Shown here piece after piece: positions 23,429 through 32,800 of a stretch of DNA of 64,000 nucleotides. Under the pieces are notes generated by a model. The model ran no database searches. It was given only the letters and a program-made list of their open reading frames with translations, and was not told the DNA's origin. Made by a program: the position numbers and the translations under genes. Source of the stretch: Saccharibacillus endophyticus (GTDB taxonomy: Bacteria; Bacillota; Bacilli; Paenibacillales; Paenibacillaceae); contig NZ_JAAZWE010000001.1 of NCBI RefSeq assembly GCF_013185185.1, positions 248,001-312,000 of the forward strand, written 5' to 3'. How positions within the stretch are numbered: the stretch's first letter is position 1; every line of letters begins with the position of its first letter.

Positions 23429-23482
23429 ATGAGAGAAACCACATATCCCGCAGCGCAGGTGAGCACAGATGGAACAGACTAG
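23429..23482 (+). CDS. Possible leader peptide overlapping the regulator start
   Basis: ATG 23429 has the best ribosome site here (GGGAGG) and opens an 17-codon frame (MRETTYPAAQVSTDGTD) that stops at TAG 23480-23482, 14 bases inside the regulator gene in another frame. The regulator's own ATG 23469 has only AGGTGA. This suggests translational coupling through a short leader, or a leader relic. Confidence 0.35.
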   Translation: MRETTYPAAQVSTDGTD

Positions 23483-25943
23483 ACAGTGGCAGAGGCTGCG
23501 AACCAGACTGCGCATGCCGGGTACGACAAGACCAAGAACAGGGCGCTATTATCGCCGGAGTCTGATTTTGATTCTGCTGATCGTCAGCATACCGGGCTTG
23601 GTGACAGGAATCGTAATGCATCAGTTGGTGGTCACGCGGATGGAGCAGGAATTCAATCGCATGCATCAAAGCCAGATCAAGACGAGGGCACGCAATGTGG
23701 ACGATCAATTGACCTATCTGGAAATGAGCTTATCGCACTGGGCGTTCGAGCCTAGGTTCGGAGAAGCACTGCGCACGAAAGACTTCGTGTATGATTTCAA
23801 AGGTACCGGGGAAATCGTCACCACGCTGTATGTGCTGGAAGGTTCGCATCCGTTGATTCGCTCCGCGCAGCTGTACCTGGATGAGCCTAAGCCTATCGTA
23901 TTCAATCACGAATATACCGAACTGCAAGACCGGCAGCAGATTAGCGGATACGACAAGTATTTGAACAGAAGCGGTCATGTGTATTGGACAGACATGGAGG
24001 CCGCCGAACCGTCCAAAGAAACGGTCTCGTCGGATCACGATCTTTTGCTGACGGAAGCCGGAGCGCGCGGAAGCGGGCCGGACGAGGTATCGGATCGTGA
24101 CGTTCAAAACGCTCCCGTACTTGTACATAAAATTCCCGGTGACAGTACGGACCCGTTCGGGACGTTGATTATCACTTTGGATAAAAGAAAAGTATCTTCG
24201 TTATTGAAAACGCTTACTCCTTATGATAAAGGAACGACGTTTCTAATGAACACCGAAAGGCGCACGCTGGCATCCGGTTCTTTGGAGCGTGATCCTGCAG
24301 AGCTTGCTTTCGAACGAAGGCTCAAGCAAGCGATAGCTGATCGCGAAGGGGAGACGGCTTCTTTTCTGCTGCGTTACGGCAGCGAAACGTATTCCGTATC
24401 TTATGGACCGATGAGTCGGGTAGATTCGGATTGGACGTACGTTTCCGCCGCGCCGATGTCTTCGGTTACCGCTCCGCTCAAACAGGTCTCGACGTTCATT
24501 CTGCTGCTTAGCGGTGCCGGACTGCTGCTCGGTCTGGTCTTATCTTGGTATGCTTCGCGTCGGATTTATTCGCCTGTTGCGCGTATGTTGGGCTTGTTGG
24601 TTCCTTCGCGAAGCGAAAACCATTCGTCGAATCGTTCGCGGCAGACGGCTCGTCTGGACGAATTCGAACTATTGGAAAGTCAGTGGCAGGAGCTGACCAC
24701 GCAGCGCCTGTCCGCTCACCGCCAGTTGGAGGAGCAGCTGCCGCAGCTGCGCGAAAGCTTCATGCTGCAGCTGATCCGGGGCCATCTGTACGCTTACGAC
24801 GAAGCAGGATTAAGGCGGAAAATGCAGGGATTGGGCTTTCATACGGAAGAACGCCAATTTTTACTGCTGGAAATGGCGTTTACCGGACATGCACGCATAG
24901 AAGGTCGATTCGGCAGCCAAGACACGGGGCTTGTGACGTTTGCGGCTGCCAATATGATCGAAGAAATGGCGCGCGAGCATCCAGATTTCGAGCAGATCGG
25001 CGTAGCGAACTTTCACGATCTGTCTGCTGCTTTACTGATCGTCGCTCCCCAAGCTGCCGATCTGAAAAGTCATGCCTTTCTATGGGGCGAAGAGCTGCTG
25101 GAGGCGATCGGGCGCGTGTTGAAAATGAACGTGACGCTGGTGATCGGTCGGTCGGTTGAGGTCGTGAAAGAACTGCCGGGCATTTTTGCGGAAATGGAAC
25201 GGCTTGTTGCTTACCGCAGCATCGAACCCGGGGGTCAATTGCTTGATTTGGAGGATCAGAGCTGTTTCTATCGAACGCGGGAAGCCGCTTATCCGCTGGG
25301 ATTGGAAAACGAGTTGATTCAGGCGATCCGGCGCGGACGTTCCGCGGAAGCGGAGCACGGATTGGAACGTTTTATGGCCGAAGCGACGCGTACGGGCGGA
25401 ACCGAATTCCAGCTTCAGCAGATCATGCTTCAATTGCTCGGCAGTATTCAACATACGATGCTTCAGACCGGGGCGGCGCCGTATCGGCTATTCGGAGACG
25501 GGAACCGCTACGAGAAATTGTCTTCGATCCGCGAGCCGGAAGAAATGAAAAAGTGGATGATGCAGCAGGTGATTCGCCCTTATGCCGAAGAGATTCAATC
25601 CAGGGAAGAGGAACCGATGCGTCGAGTCGTGGACTCGGTCATGGAGGAGATTCGACGGGATTACAAATCGGAGATCTCGCTCGAAAGCTGCGCCGAATCC
25701 CGGCAGGTGACGCCGTATGCGCTGAGCAAAGCGTTCAAGCAGGAAGCCGGAGTGAACTTTATCGATTATTTGACGCGGATTCGTATGGATGAAGCCAAAA
25801 GGCTGCTGCGCGAAACGACGATGAAAATCAACGATATCGCGGCCGAGGTCGGATATCAGCCCAGCTACTTCAACCGTATTTTTAAAAAGAGGGAAGAAAT
25901 AACGCCGAGCCGGTATCGGGAACGCTGGTCGGACGAGGCGTAG
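23469..25943 (+). CDS. Membrane-anchored AraC-family transcriptional regulator (YesN/LplR-like)
   Basis: 824 residues. The first membrane helix is SLILILLIVSIPGLVTGIVM (about 31-50). Next comes a sensor-like outside region of about 280 residues (LTYLEMSLSHWAFEPRFGEA, MSRVDSDWTYVSAAPM). The second helix is STFILLLSGAGLLLGLVLSW, then a cytoplasmic linker. A C-terminal AraC HTH pair spans about 716-824 (ISLESCAESRQVTPYALSKA and INDIAAEVGYQPSYFNRIFK). Regulators of this form sit beside LplABC sugar transporters and respond to oligosaccharides. It probably activates the 26141-35616 operon directly downstream; the ligand is inferred to be a pectin fragment. A hairpin at 25958 separates the two. Confidence 0.9.
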   Translation: MEQTRQWQRLRTRLRMPGTTRPRTGRYYRRSLILILLIVSIPGLVTGIVMHQLVVTRMEQEFNRMHQSQIKTRARNVDDQLTYLEMSLSHWAFEPRFGEALRTKDFVYDFKGTGEIVTTLYVLEGSHPLIRSAQLYLDEPKPIVFNHEYTELQDRQQISGYDKYLNRSGHVYWTDMEAAEPSKETVSSDHDLLLTEAGARGSGPDEVSDRDVQNAPVLVHKIPGDSTDPFGTLIITLDKRKVSSLLKTLTPYDKGTTFLMNTERRTLASGSLERDPAELAFERRLKQAIADREGETASFLLRYGSETYSVSYGPMSRVDSDWTYVSAAPMSSVTAPLKQVSTFILLLSGAGLLLGLVLSWYASRRIYSPVARMLGLLVPSRSENHSSNRSRQTARLDEFELLESQWQELTTQRLSAHRQLEEQLPQLRESFMLQLIRGHLYAYDEAGLRRKMQGLGFHTEERQFLLLEMAFTGHARIEGRFGSQDTGLVTFAAANMIEEMAREHPDFEQIGVANFHDLSAALLIVAPQAADLKSHAFLWGEELLEAIGRVLKMNVTLVIGRSVEVVKELPGIFAEMERLVAYRSIEPGGQLLDLEDQSCFYRTREAAYPLGLENELIQAIRRGRSAEAEHGLERFMAEATRTGGTEFQLQQIMLQLLGSIQHTMLQTGAAPYRLFGDGNRYEKLSSIREPEEMKKWMMQQVIRPYAEEIQSREEEPMRRVVDSVMEEIRRDYKSEISLESCAESRQVTPYALSKAFKQEAGVNFIDYLTRIRMDEAKRLLRETTMKINDIAAEVGYQPSYFNRIFKKREEITPSRYRERWSDEA

Positions 25944-25957
25944 AACATGACCATCCT

Positions 25958-26001
25958 GCAAAAATGTTCAAGTCTATCGTTAAAAGCTTGGACATTTTTG
26001 C
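25958..26001 (+). terminator. Stem-loop after the AraC gene
   Basis: GCAAAAATGTTCAAG (25958-25972) pairs with CTTGGACATTTTTGC (25987-26001) with a single G-T wobble and a 14-base loop. The T-run lies in the 3' arm, so it may end transcription of the regulator gene. Confidence 0.6.
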
Positions 26002-26103
26002 GCGAAAACACGTCGAACCCTTATTACGCAAGGCTTTATTGAACGATGCAAAAAATGAAGATTGCCGGAAAATCCCCTCCCCGGTAAGTTGGAAACAAGC
26101 AAA

Positions 26104-26119
26104 ATGATAACGCTTACAA
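26104..26119 (+). promoter_or_regulatory. cre site (CcpA binding), full consensus
   Basis: ATGATAACGCTTACAA fits the Firmicutes cre consensus WTGNNARCGNWWWCAW at every position. It lies 21 bases before the first permease start and over the ribosome-site region, so binding of CcpA-HPr(Ser-P) would block the operon when better sugars are present. Confidence 0.85.
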
Positions 26120-26140
26120 GTTGAAGGAGGGGAGAGACCG

Positions 26141-27115
26141 ATGAACGAAAGAAATCGTTCCGCCGCGACGCTTCAAGCAGACGGCTCAGTCTTGAGCGGA
26201 AAAAAGAAGGAGGCGCGATGGAAAAAAGAACTTAGGCGCAACAAATGGTTGTACGTTCTGGTTGCGCCGGGATTTCTCTATTTTGCGGTATTCAAGCTGC
26301 TGCCGATGTGGGGAATCGTAATCGCGTTTCAGGATTATCAGCCTTTTCTGGGGATACGGGGTTCGGATTGGGTCGGCTTCGAGAATTTTACGACCTTTTT
26401 CTCCAATCCGGATTTCTTCCGGCTGCTGCGCAACACTTTGGTGCTGGCGATTTACGATCTGGTGTTCTTTTTCCCCGCCCCGATCTTGATCGCCCTGCTG
26501 CTGAATGAAGTCCGGTTCCATTGGTTCAAACGGACGGTGCAGACGTTGGTGTACGTGCCTCACTTTGTGTCGATGGTCATCATCGCCAGCATCACTTATG
26601 TCTTTCTGACTCCGCAAGGCGGCGTCTTGTACGAAATGATCGCTTGGATCACGGGGCGTCCCGTCGATGTGCTGTCGAATCCCGATACGTTCCGGCCGCT
26701 CATTATCGGGCAGATGATGTGGAAAGAAATGGGCTGGGGCACGATCATCTTCTTGGCGGCGCTGGCCGGGGTCGATACGGAGCAGTATGAAGCGGCCGTA
26801 GTGGACGGAGCGGGACGGATGCGCCGGATGTGGCACGTGACGCTGCCGGCGATTCGCGCGACGATCGTCATTTTATTGATTTTGCGGTTGGGGAATTTTC
26901 TCGATACCGGGTTTGAGCAGATTTATCTGATGACGAACTCGTTGAACCGCGACGTGGCCGATGTGTTCGATACGTACGTGTATACGGTCGGAATCACGCA
27001 GGGGGCGTTCAGCTACAGTACGGCGGTGGGTTTATTCAAATCGCTGGTGGGAATCGTGTTGGTGTTGGGGAGCAATCATATTGCGAAAAGATTCGGACAC
27101 TCGGGAATTTACTGA
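26141..27115 (+). CDS. Sugar ABC transporter permease, LplB type
   Basis: A 324-residue permease. After a basic N-terminus it has about six membrane helices (starting with LYVLVAPGFLYFAVFKLLPM) and the LplB-type motif IVIAFQDYQPF. The cytoplasmic EAA loop is EQYEAAVVDGAGRMRRMWHV, which docks on an ATPase. The ATPase is not encoded here; such systems share MsmK-type ATPases. It likely imports pectin-derived oligosaccharides with the permease at 27388 and the lipoprotein at 28294. ATG 26141 follows AAGGAGG. The P-family repeat B lies between it and the next permease gene. Confidence 0.9.
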   Translation: MNERNRSAATLQADGSVLSGKKKEARWKKELRRNKWLYVLVAPGFLYFAVFKLLPMWGIVIAFQDYQPFLGIRGSDWVGFENFTTFFSNPDFFRLLRNTLVLAIYDLVFFFPAPILIALLLNEVRFHWFKRTVQTLVYVPHFVSMVIIASITYVFLTPQGGVLYEMIAWITGRPVDVLSNPDTFRPLIIGQMMWKEMGWGTIIFLAALAGVDTEQYEAAVVDGAGRMRRMWHVTLPAIRATIVILLILRLGNFLDTGFEQIYLMTNSLNRDVADVFDTYVYTVGITQGAFSYSTAVGLFKSLVGIVLVLGSNHIAKRFGHSGIY

Positions 27116-27148
27116 CCGCTTTAGAGACCCTGTTCGTGGGGGAAGCTC

Positions 27149-27284
27149 AAGCGCTACGGGAGAAATTCGTTTCGGTCGCGTGTTGCATTTGGAAAGCTGG
27201 ATTGAAATTTAGCAAGGAGGCTTTCCAAATACAAAGGCGAACGCTGGCGCTCCTGCACTGAATTTCTCCCTCCGCTTGGCGCTT
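27149..27284. repeat. P-family palindromic repeat, copy B, inside the transport operon
   Basis: The outer arms are AAGCGCTACGGGAGAAATTC (27149-27168) and GAATTTCTCCC to GGCGCTT (27260-27284). The inner hairpin is GCATTTGGAAAGC (27185-27197) with GCTTTCCAAAT (27220-27230). On the minus strand it reads GAGAAATTCAGTGCAGGAGC, then AGCGTTCGCCTTTG, identical over most bases to copy A at 12569, while the inner hairpin arms differ in sequence but still pair. It sits between the two permease genes of one operon, where it may slow transcription or process the mRNA. Confidence 0.75.
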
Positions 27285-27387
27285 GCCCGGAAAAGGATCT
27301 TTAACAGTACGTAAATTCGCTCGTTATGTAAGGGGAGGAAAGGGAAGAAAAGCAAACAAGAAAGCAGGCAAAAAGGAGGGAAAGCTC

Positions 27388-28275
27388 GTGAACAGTAAGC
27401 TGTTCAATACGCCCGGGGGGCGGGTGTTTGATGTATTTAATGTGGTGTTGTTGGGGTTGTTGGGGATTTTGACGGTGCTGCCGTTCCTGTATATCGTGGG
27501 CAATTCGTTCGCGACGGAGGCGGAGATTACGGGGAGGAGTTTTTTCCTGATTCCTCGGGAGTTTTCGTTCAGCGCGTATGCATACATCTTTTCGTCTTCG
27601 ACCATTTTTCGGAGTATCGGGGTTTCGATTTTCGTGACGGTGGCGGGGACGTTCATCAATTTGTTTTTTACGATGACGATGGCTTACCCGTTGTCGCGCA
27701 GCGATTTTTGGGGACGGAGCACGTTGATGAATATCGTTATTTTCTCGATGCTGTTCAGCGGGGGCATGATTCCGACGTATTTGGTGGTGCGGAGTCTGGG
27801 GTTGATCGATTCGTATTGGGCGCTCATGCTGCCGGGAGCGATCAGCGCGTTTAACCTCATCGTCGTCAAAAACTTTTTCCAGCAGATGCCCGCCGGACTG
27901 GAGGAGGCGGCGCGGATCGACGGATGTACGGATCTGGGCGTTCTATGGCGGATCGTGCTTCCGTTGTCGAAGCCGGTCATCGCGACGTTTGCTCTGTTTT
28001 ACGCGGTCGGGCATTGGAATAATTTCTTTTCGGCGCTGCTGTATATCAACGACAGCGACAAATGGCCGCTTCAGATCATGCTGAGGCAGATCGTATTGCT
28101 GTCGCAGGGGACGGTCGGCGATATGGCGAACATGGACCCGAATTTCGTGCAGCCGCCGGAGCAGTCGATCAAAATGGCCGTCATTGTGGTCGGTACGATT
28201 CCGATTTTGCTGGTGTATCCGTTTTTGCAAAAGCATTTTGCGAAGGGCGTCATGTTGGGTTCGATCAAAGGCTAA
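27388..28275 (+). CDS. Sugar ABC transporter permease, LplC type
   Basis: A 295-residue permease from GTG 27388 (eight bases after GGAGGG). The long in-frame start at 27283 would add a lysine-rich 35-residue stretch that lies within the P repeat, so it was not used. Helices begin VFDVFNVVLLGLLGILTVLP; the EAA loop is LEEAARIDGCTDLGVLWRIV; the end, ILLVYPFLQKHFAKGVMLGS, is typical for LplC. It pairs with the permease at 26141 to form the membrane channel. The 5' end is unusually G-rich in codon choice. Confidence 0.9.
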   Translation: MNSKLFNTPGGRVFDVFNVVLLGLLGILTVLPFLYIVGNSFATEAEITGRSFFLIPREFSFSAYAYIFSSSTIFRSIGVSIFVTVAGTFINLFFTMTMAYPLSRSDFWGRSTLMNIVIFSMLFSGGMIPTYLVVRSLGLIDSYWALMLPGAISAFNLIVVKNFFQQMPAGLEEAARIDGCTDLGVLWRIVLPLSKPVIATFALFYAVGHWNNFFSALLYINDSDKWPLQIMLRQIVLLSQGTVGDMANMDPNFVQPPEQSIKMAVIVVGTIPILLVYPFLQKHFAKGVMLGSIKG

Positions 28276-28293
28276 AGCCGAGGAGGAGAACAA

Positions 28294-29829
28294 ATGCATA
28301 TGGGACAACGTAAACATTGGAAAAAAGCGGGACGGGCGGCGGGAGCTTCGCTGCTGACGTTGGCGATGCTGGCAGGATGTTCAAGTTCGGATTCGGGTAC
28401 GGAAGCGGGCGGCGATACGGCGAACGCGGCGGGAGCGGACAAAGGAAAGCTGTCGATCATGCTGCCGAACTTCGAAGCGGAAAACCCGCCGGAGAACAGC
28501 CCCGTTATTTTGAAACTGGAAGAACTGACGAACACGGACGTGGACCTGCAATGGGTGCCGAGCAGCTCGTATGACGACAAATTCAATATCACGCTCGCTT
28601 CGGGCAAACTGCCGGACCTGATGGTCGTGTTGGGCAAATCGCCGAGCTTTATCAATGCCGCGCGGGCCGGGGCGTTCTGGGAACTGGACGCGTATCTGGC
28701 CGATTATCCGAATTTGAACGCCATGAACGAGATCGTGCGCAACAACGCCTCGATCGACGGCAAAACGTACGGCATTTACCGGGCGCGCGAATTGGGCCGT
28801 AACGGAGTCACCATACGCAAAGATTGGCTGGAAAATCTGGGGCTGGATGATCCGAAAACGCTGGATGAATTCTATGAAGTGATGCGCGCGTTCACGTTCG
28901 ACGATCCGGACGGCAACGGCAAAGACGATACGTACGGATTGGTCGCCAGCAAATTCAACGGCCCGTGGGACAATATGCAAATTTGGTTCGGCGCGCCGAA
29001 CAAATGGGGCGAAGACGGTCAGGGCAAACTTATTCCCGCACACGAAACAGAGGCGTACATGGAGGCGCTGCGTTTCTTCCGCAAGTTGTACGAAGAAGGT
29101 CTGGTCAACAAAGACTTTGCCGTCATGGACGCGACCAAGCTGCCCGATCCGTTCGTCAACGGTCAAGCCGGCGTCATGATCGACGTCGCGGACAACGCGC
29201 AGCGCATGGATCAGAAGATTTTGGAAAAAGACCCGAATGCCACGGACCGCGTCGACGTGCTGCAAGCGATGGAAGGCCCGGACGGACTGCGCGATATGCC
29301 AACCTCCGGCTACTCGGGTCTGATCGCCGTTTCGAAAAGCAGCGTGAAAACGGAAGACGAGTTAAAAAAGGTACTGAGCTTCCTTGACCAGTTGAACGAA
29401 GCCGAACTGCAAGATTTGCTGTATAACGGCATCGAAGGACAACAGTACGAGAAAAAAGGCGAGTATATCGTACCGACGACAGACAAACTGCTGCTTCGCG
29501 ACCTGACAGGTCTTAACCAGATCTTGATGTTCGTGCCGGAAAACCGTTATCTGCCGATCGAAACGACCCCGGTGCGCGAAAAAGTAGCCGAAGTGCAGAT
29601 CGCCAATCGCGACATTGTCATTCCGAATCCGGGCGAGCCGCTGATCTCGGACGTATACGCAAAAAAAGGTCCGCAGCTCGACAATATCATTAACGACGCG
29701 CGCACCAAGTTCATTGTCGGACAAATGGACGAAGCCGGATTCCAACAGGCGATCCAATTATGGAAAACGAGCGGAGGAGAGGAGTATGTGCAAGAGATTA
29801 ATGAGCTGTACGCCGCGTTAAAAGAGTGA
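28294..29829 (+). CDS. Extracellular solute-binding lipoprotein, LplA type
   Basis: A 511-residue sugar-binding lipoprotein. The signal peptide ends LAMLAGCSSS (lipobox LAGC). The mature region has KLPDLMVVLGKSPSFINAAR, DAYLADYPNLNAMNEIV, FTFDDPDGNGKDDTYGLVA (an EF-hand-like calcium loop common in LplA-type proteins) and LINKDFAVMDATKL-like segments. It should capture oligosaccharides outside the membrane and pass them to the 26141/27388 permeases. ATG 28294 follows GAGGAGGAG. The end is 36 bases before the GH106-like gene, in one transcript. Confidence 0.9.
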   Translation: MHMGQRKHWKKAGRAAGASLLTLAMLAGCSSSDSGTEAGGDTANAAGADKGKLSIMLPNFEAENPPENSPVILKLEELTNTDVDLQWVPSSSYDDKFNITLASGKLPDLMVVLGKSPSFINAARAGAFWELDAYLADYPNLNAMNEIVRNNASIDGKTYGIYRARELGRNGVTIRKDWLENLGLDDPKTLDEFYEVMRAFTFDDPDGNGKDDTYGLVASKFNGPWDNMQIWFGAPNKWGEDGQGKLIPAHETEAYMEALRFFRKLYEEGLVNKDFAVMDATKLPDPFVNGQAGVMIDVADNAQRMDQKILEKDPNATDRVDVLQAMEGPDGLRDMPTSGYSGLIAVSKSSVKTEDELKKVLSFLDQLNEAELQDLLYNGIEGQQYEKKGEYIVPTTDKLLLRDLTGLNQILMFVPENRYLPIETTPVREKVAEVQIANRDIVIPNPGEPLISDVYAKKGPQLDNIINDARTKFIVGQMDEAGFQQAIQLWKTSGGEEYVQEINELYAALKE

Positions 29830-29865
29830 GGGAACAAAATGTAAGATTCAGGGAGGGAAACGGTT

Positions 29866-32800
29866 TTGTGGAATGAGACGTTTTTTAGGGAGCCCGGAGC
29901 GGAATATCGGATTCATCCGTTTTGGTTCTGGAACGGCGAGATGGAGCCTGACCAGATCGTCCATCAGATCGAAGAGATGCATGAAAAGGGAGTCGGAGGC
30001 TTCTTTGTTTGCCCGCGTCAAGGACTGAAGATTTCTTATTTATCAAGCGTTTGGTTCGACCGGGTTCGTCTGGCCGTACGCGAAGCCGAAGCGCGCGGCA
30101 TGCAGGTGTGGTTGTACGACGAATATCCGTATCCGAGCGGCATGGCCGGAGGCGAGGTGCTGCTGGATTATCCCGAAGCCAATCAGCGTCCGCTCGGGCA
30201 TCGGCATATCCAAGTAAAACCGGGCGAACAGGCACAGCTTGAACTACCCTGGGGACGGATTCTGTACGCGAAGGCAGTACCGATAGACGGCGAAGGCCGC
30301 ATGTTATGGGAAAAAGCGGTCGAGCTCCGAAGCTATATCGGTAATGTGCAAAACGAACAGGTGTATCAGGAAACGGGACTGACCAGCTATAATCGCAAAC
30401 GCTTTTTCACTTACGGAACGGCGTTTCGGCTGGATTGGACCGCGCCTGCGGGGGAAGAGTCGGAGTGGGAGATTACCGTGTTTCAGGAGGAGGAGATCGG
30501 CGACTTCAAATATTACGGAGGATTCGTCGATCCTTGCCACCGGGAAGCGATGAGCCGGTTTATCGAGTTGACGCATGAGCGGTACAAGGCGGAGATGGGC
30601 GAAACGTTCGGACAAACGGTCAAAGGGATTTTCACGGACGAAATCGCGCCGCTCGGTCATCTGCCGTGGTCGCCTCGCCTGCCGGAATTTTTCGAACGCC
30701 GCTGTGGATACGAATTGAAGGAAGCGCTTCCTGCTTTGCTGGATTATCGCTACCCGGACGCCGCGCGGATACGCTACGACTACTTCCAAAGCCTGCATCT
30801 GCTGCTGGGCGAGTCGTATCACAAACAGGTGGGCGATTGGTGCGAACAGGCGGGCATCCAGTACGCGTCGGAAGTGCCGGGCGTGCGCATGACGGCGCAG
30901 CGGTTCAGCCATATGCCGGGCGGCGATTCCGCGCATGAGAAAACGGGCCGCTCGCTGGAATGGATACTGGATCGCTACGGCGGCCGCATGCGCGACAATC
31001 CGAAGATGGTCAGCTCGCTGGCCCGGCAGCTGGATCGCCCGCGCAATCTGTCCGAGTGCTTCCACAGCGTCGGCTGGTCGATGACGCTTCAGGACGCCAA
31101 ATGGATGATCGACCGGATGGCCGCGATGGGCACCAACTTTTACAACTTCCATGCCTTCTTCTACACGATCGGCGGCCTGACCAAGCACGATGCGCCGCCT
31201 TCGCAGTTTTTGCAAAATCCGTACTGGGCGCATTTTCGGCAGCTCGGCGATTATGTCGGACGTGTCAGCTATCTGATGAGCGAGGGAGAAGCGTATATTC
31301 CCGTGGCGCTGCTTGATCCGACGACGACGTTTTGGAGCTTGATGGGCAATCCGCTGCACGGTTTTGCTTACGGCGGGGAGAGTGAAGAGGAGCGTGAGAA
31401 GCTGGAACGATTGATCGCCGATTGGAAAGCGATCAGCTCGCAGCTGCTCAAGTCGCGCCGCGATTACGACCACCTCGATCCCGAACTGCTGTCGGAAGCG
31501 GATGTGTCGGACGGAGTCATCGCGATCGGAAAAGCCCGCTACGAAGTGTTGGTGCTGCCGCCGCTGCTCAATCTGGAAGCCGCGGCGTGGGAAAAGGTGC
31601 AGCGGTTCGCGAACGCGGGCGGAACGGTGATCAGTGTGGGACTTTTGCCTGCGCAAAATATTCAACCGGGCAGTCCGGCAGAAGATCAAGCGGCAGATTT
31701 TTTCGGGGTGAACGGCCAAGCAGGGTCGTCTTATTGGGAAAACGGAGCGGCGACGGAGTCAAAGTCGAAGCTTGACGCCGCCCCCGGACAGATTGAAAAA
31801 AGCTTTACCGAACAAGCTGCCGGGCGTTCGGCCTTTATTCCTTCATGCGGTTCCGCAGGCGGAGAAGCCGCTGCGAGAATGCTGATCGAACTGTTGGATG
31901 TCGTGCTCCCGAAGCCTGTTCGCTGGGAATCGGAAACGCCGTGCGAGACCGTATTGATGCAGCTTCGGCGGCTGCCTGGCGATGCGAACGAATCTTCCTG
32001 CTTTGCGGTTTTTCTTTCCAATCAGGAGGATCGGCAGGAGCAGGCGCGACTTATGGTCGATCCTAAGCGGCTCTGGCCGGAAGCGAGCTTCGGTGCCGAT
32101 TCTTGTCTTCGGGTCGAACAGTTGGATCTGGAAACAGGAAAAGCGATAACGCTCGCGACTCTACGGGAAGAAAAGGAATCGCTTTGGTCGCTGCCGCTTC
32201 CTCTTGCGCCCTATGAAGCTAAAACCTTACGTTTATCGATCGCAAACACGTCAGCGAGCGTGGACGCAGACTCGACTCGGCAGCCGTCTATAGACCTTTT
32301 TGCGGCTAAGATCAGACCTTCAATAGAAGGCCCGTGGCAGATCCGTACAGTCCGGCCCAATGTACTTCGAATCGGGGAATTCCGTTTGCAAGCCGGGGAT
32401 GTCGAAGGTGTTTTTTTGGATAAAGAAGGCTCTTCAGTCAAGCCGTTTATCGACCAGGTGGCGGATTCTACGGGTCGAAGCCGTGTTCCGCTTGCATTCG
32501 GGCAGGAATTCGGCACGCCGAAACGCTCTTCCGTTCATTATCCGATCGAAGCCGTTTATAGCGCCGTTTTCGAAGTTGATCCGCAGGTCGTGCAAACAGA
32601 TATGGTCTTATTCATGGATGCGGAAGCCGTTTCGGGAACATGGACGATGGAGCTGAACGGGTACCGTTTGCGCAAAGAAAATTTCAGCGTGCTTGAGGTG
32701 AACGATCACCGGAATATCGCCTGTGATATGCAAGGATACATGCGAGCGGGAGAAAATAAACTGGTCATCCATGTACGGATCGAACGCGACGAGGACGGCC

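Noticed and set aside
30304..31719. A long minus-strand reading frame (471 codons) inside the GH106-like gene
   Set aside because: It is rich in Arg and His, has no family motif, and lies fully within a well supported gene; it is a product of base composition.
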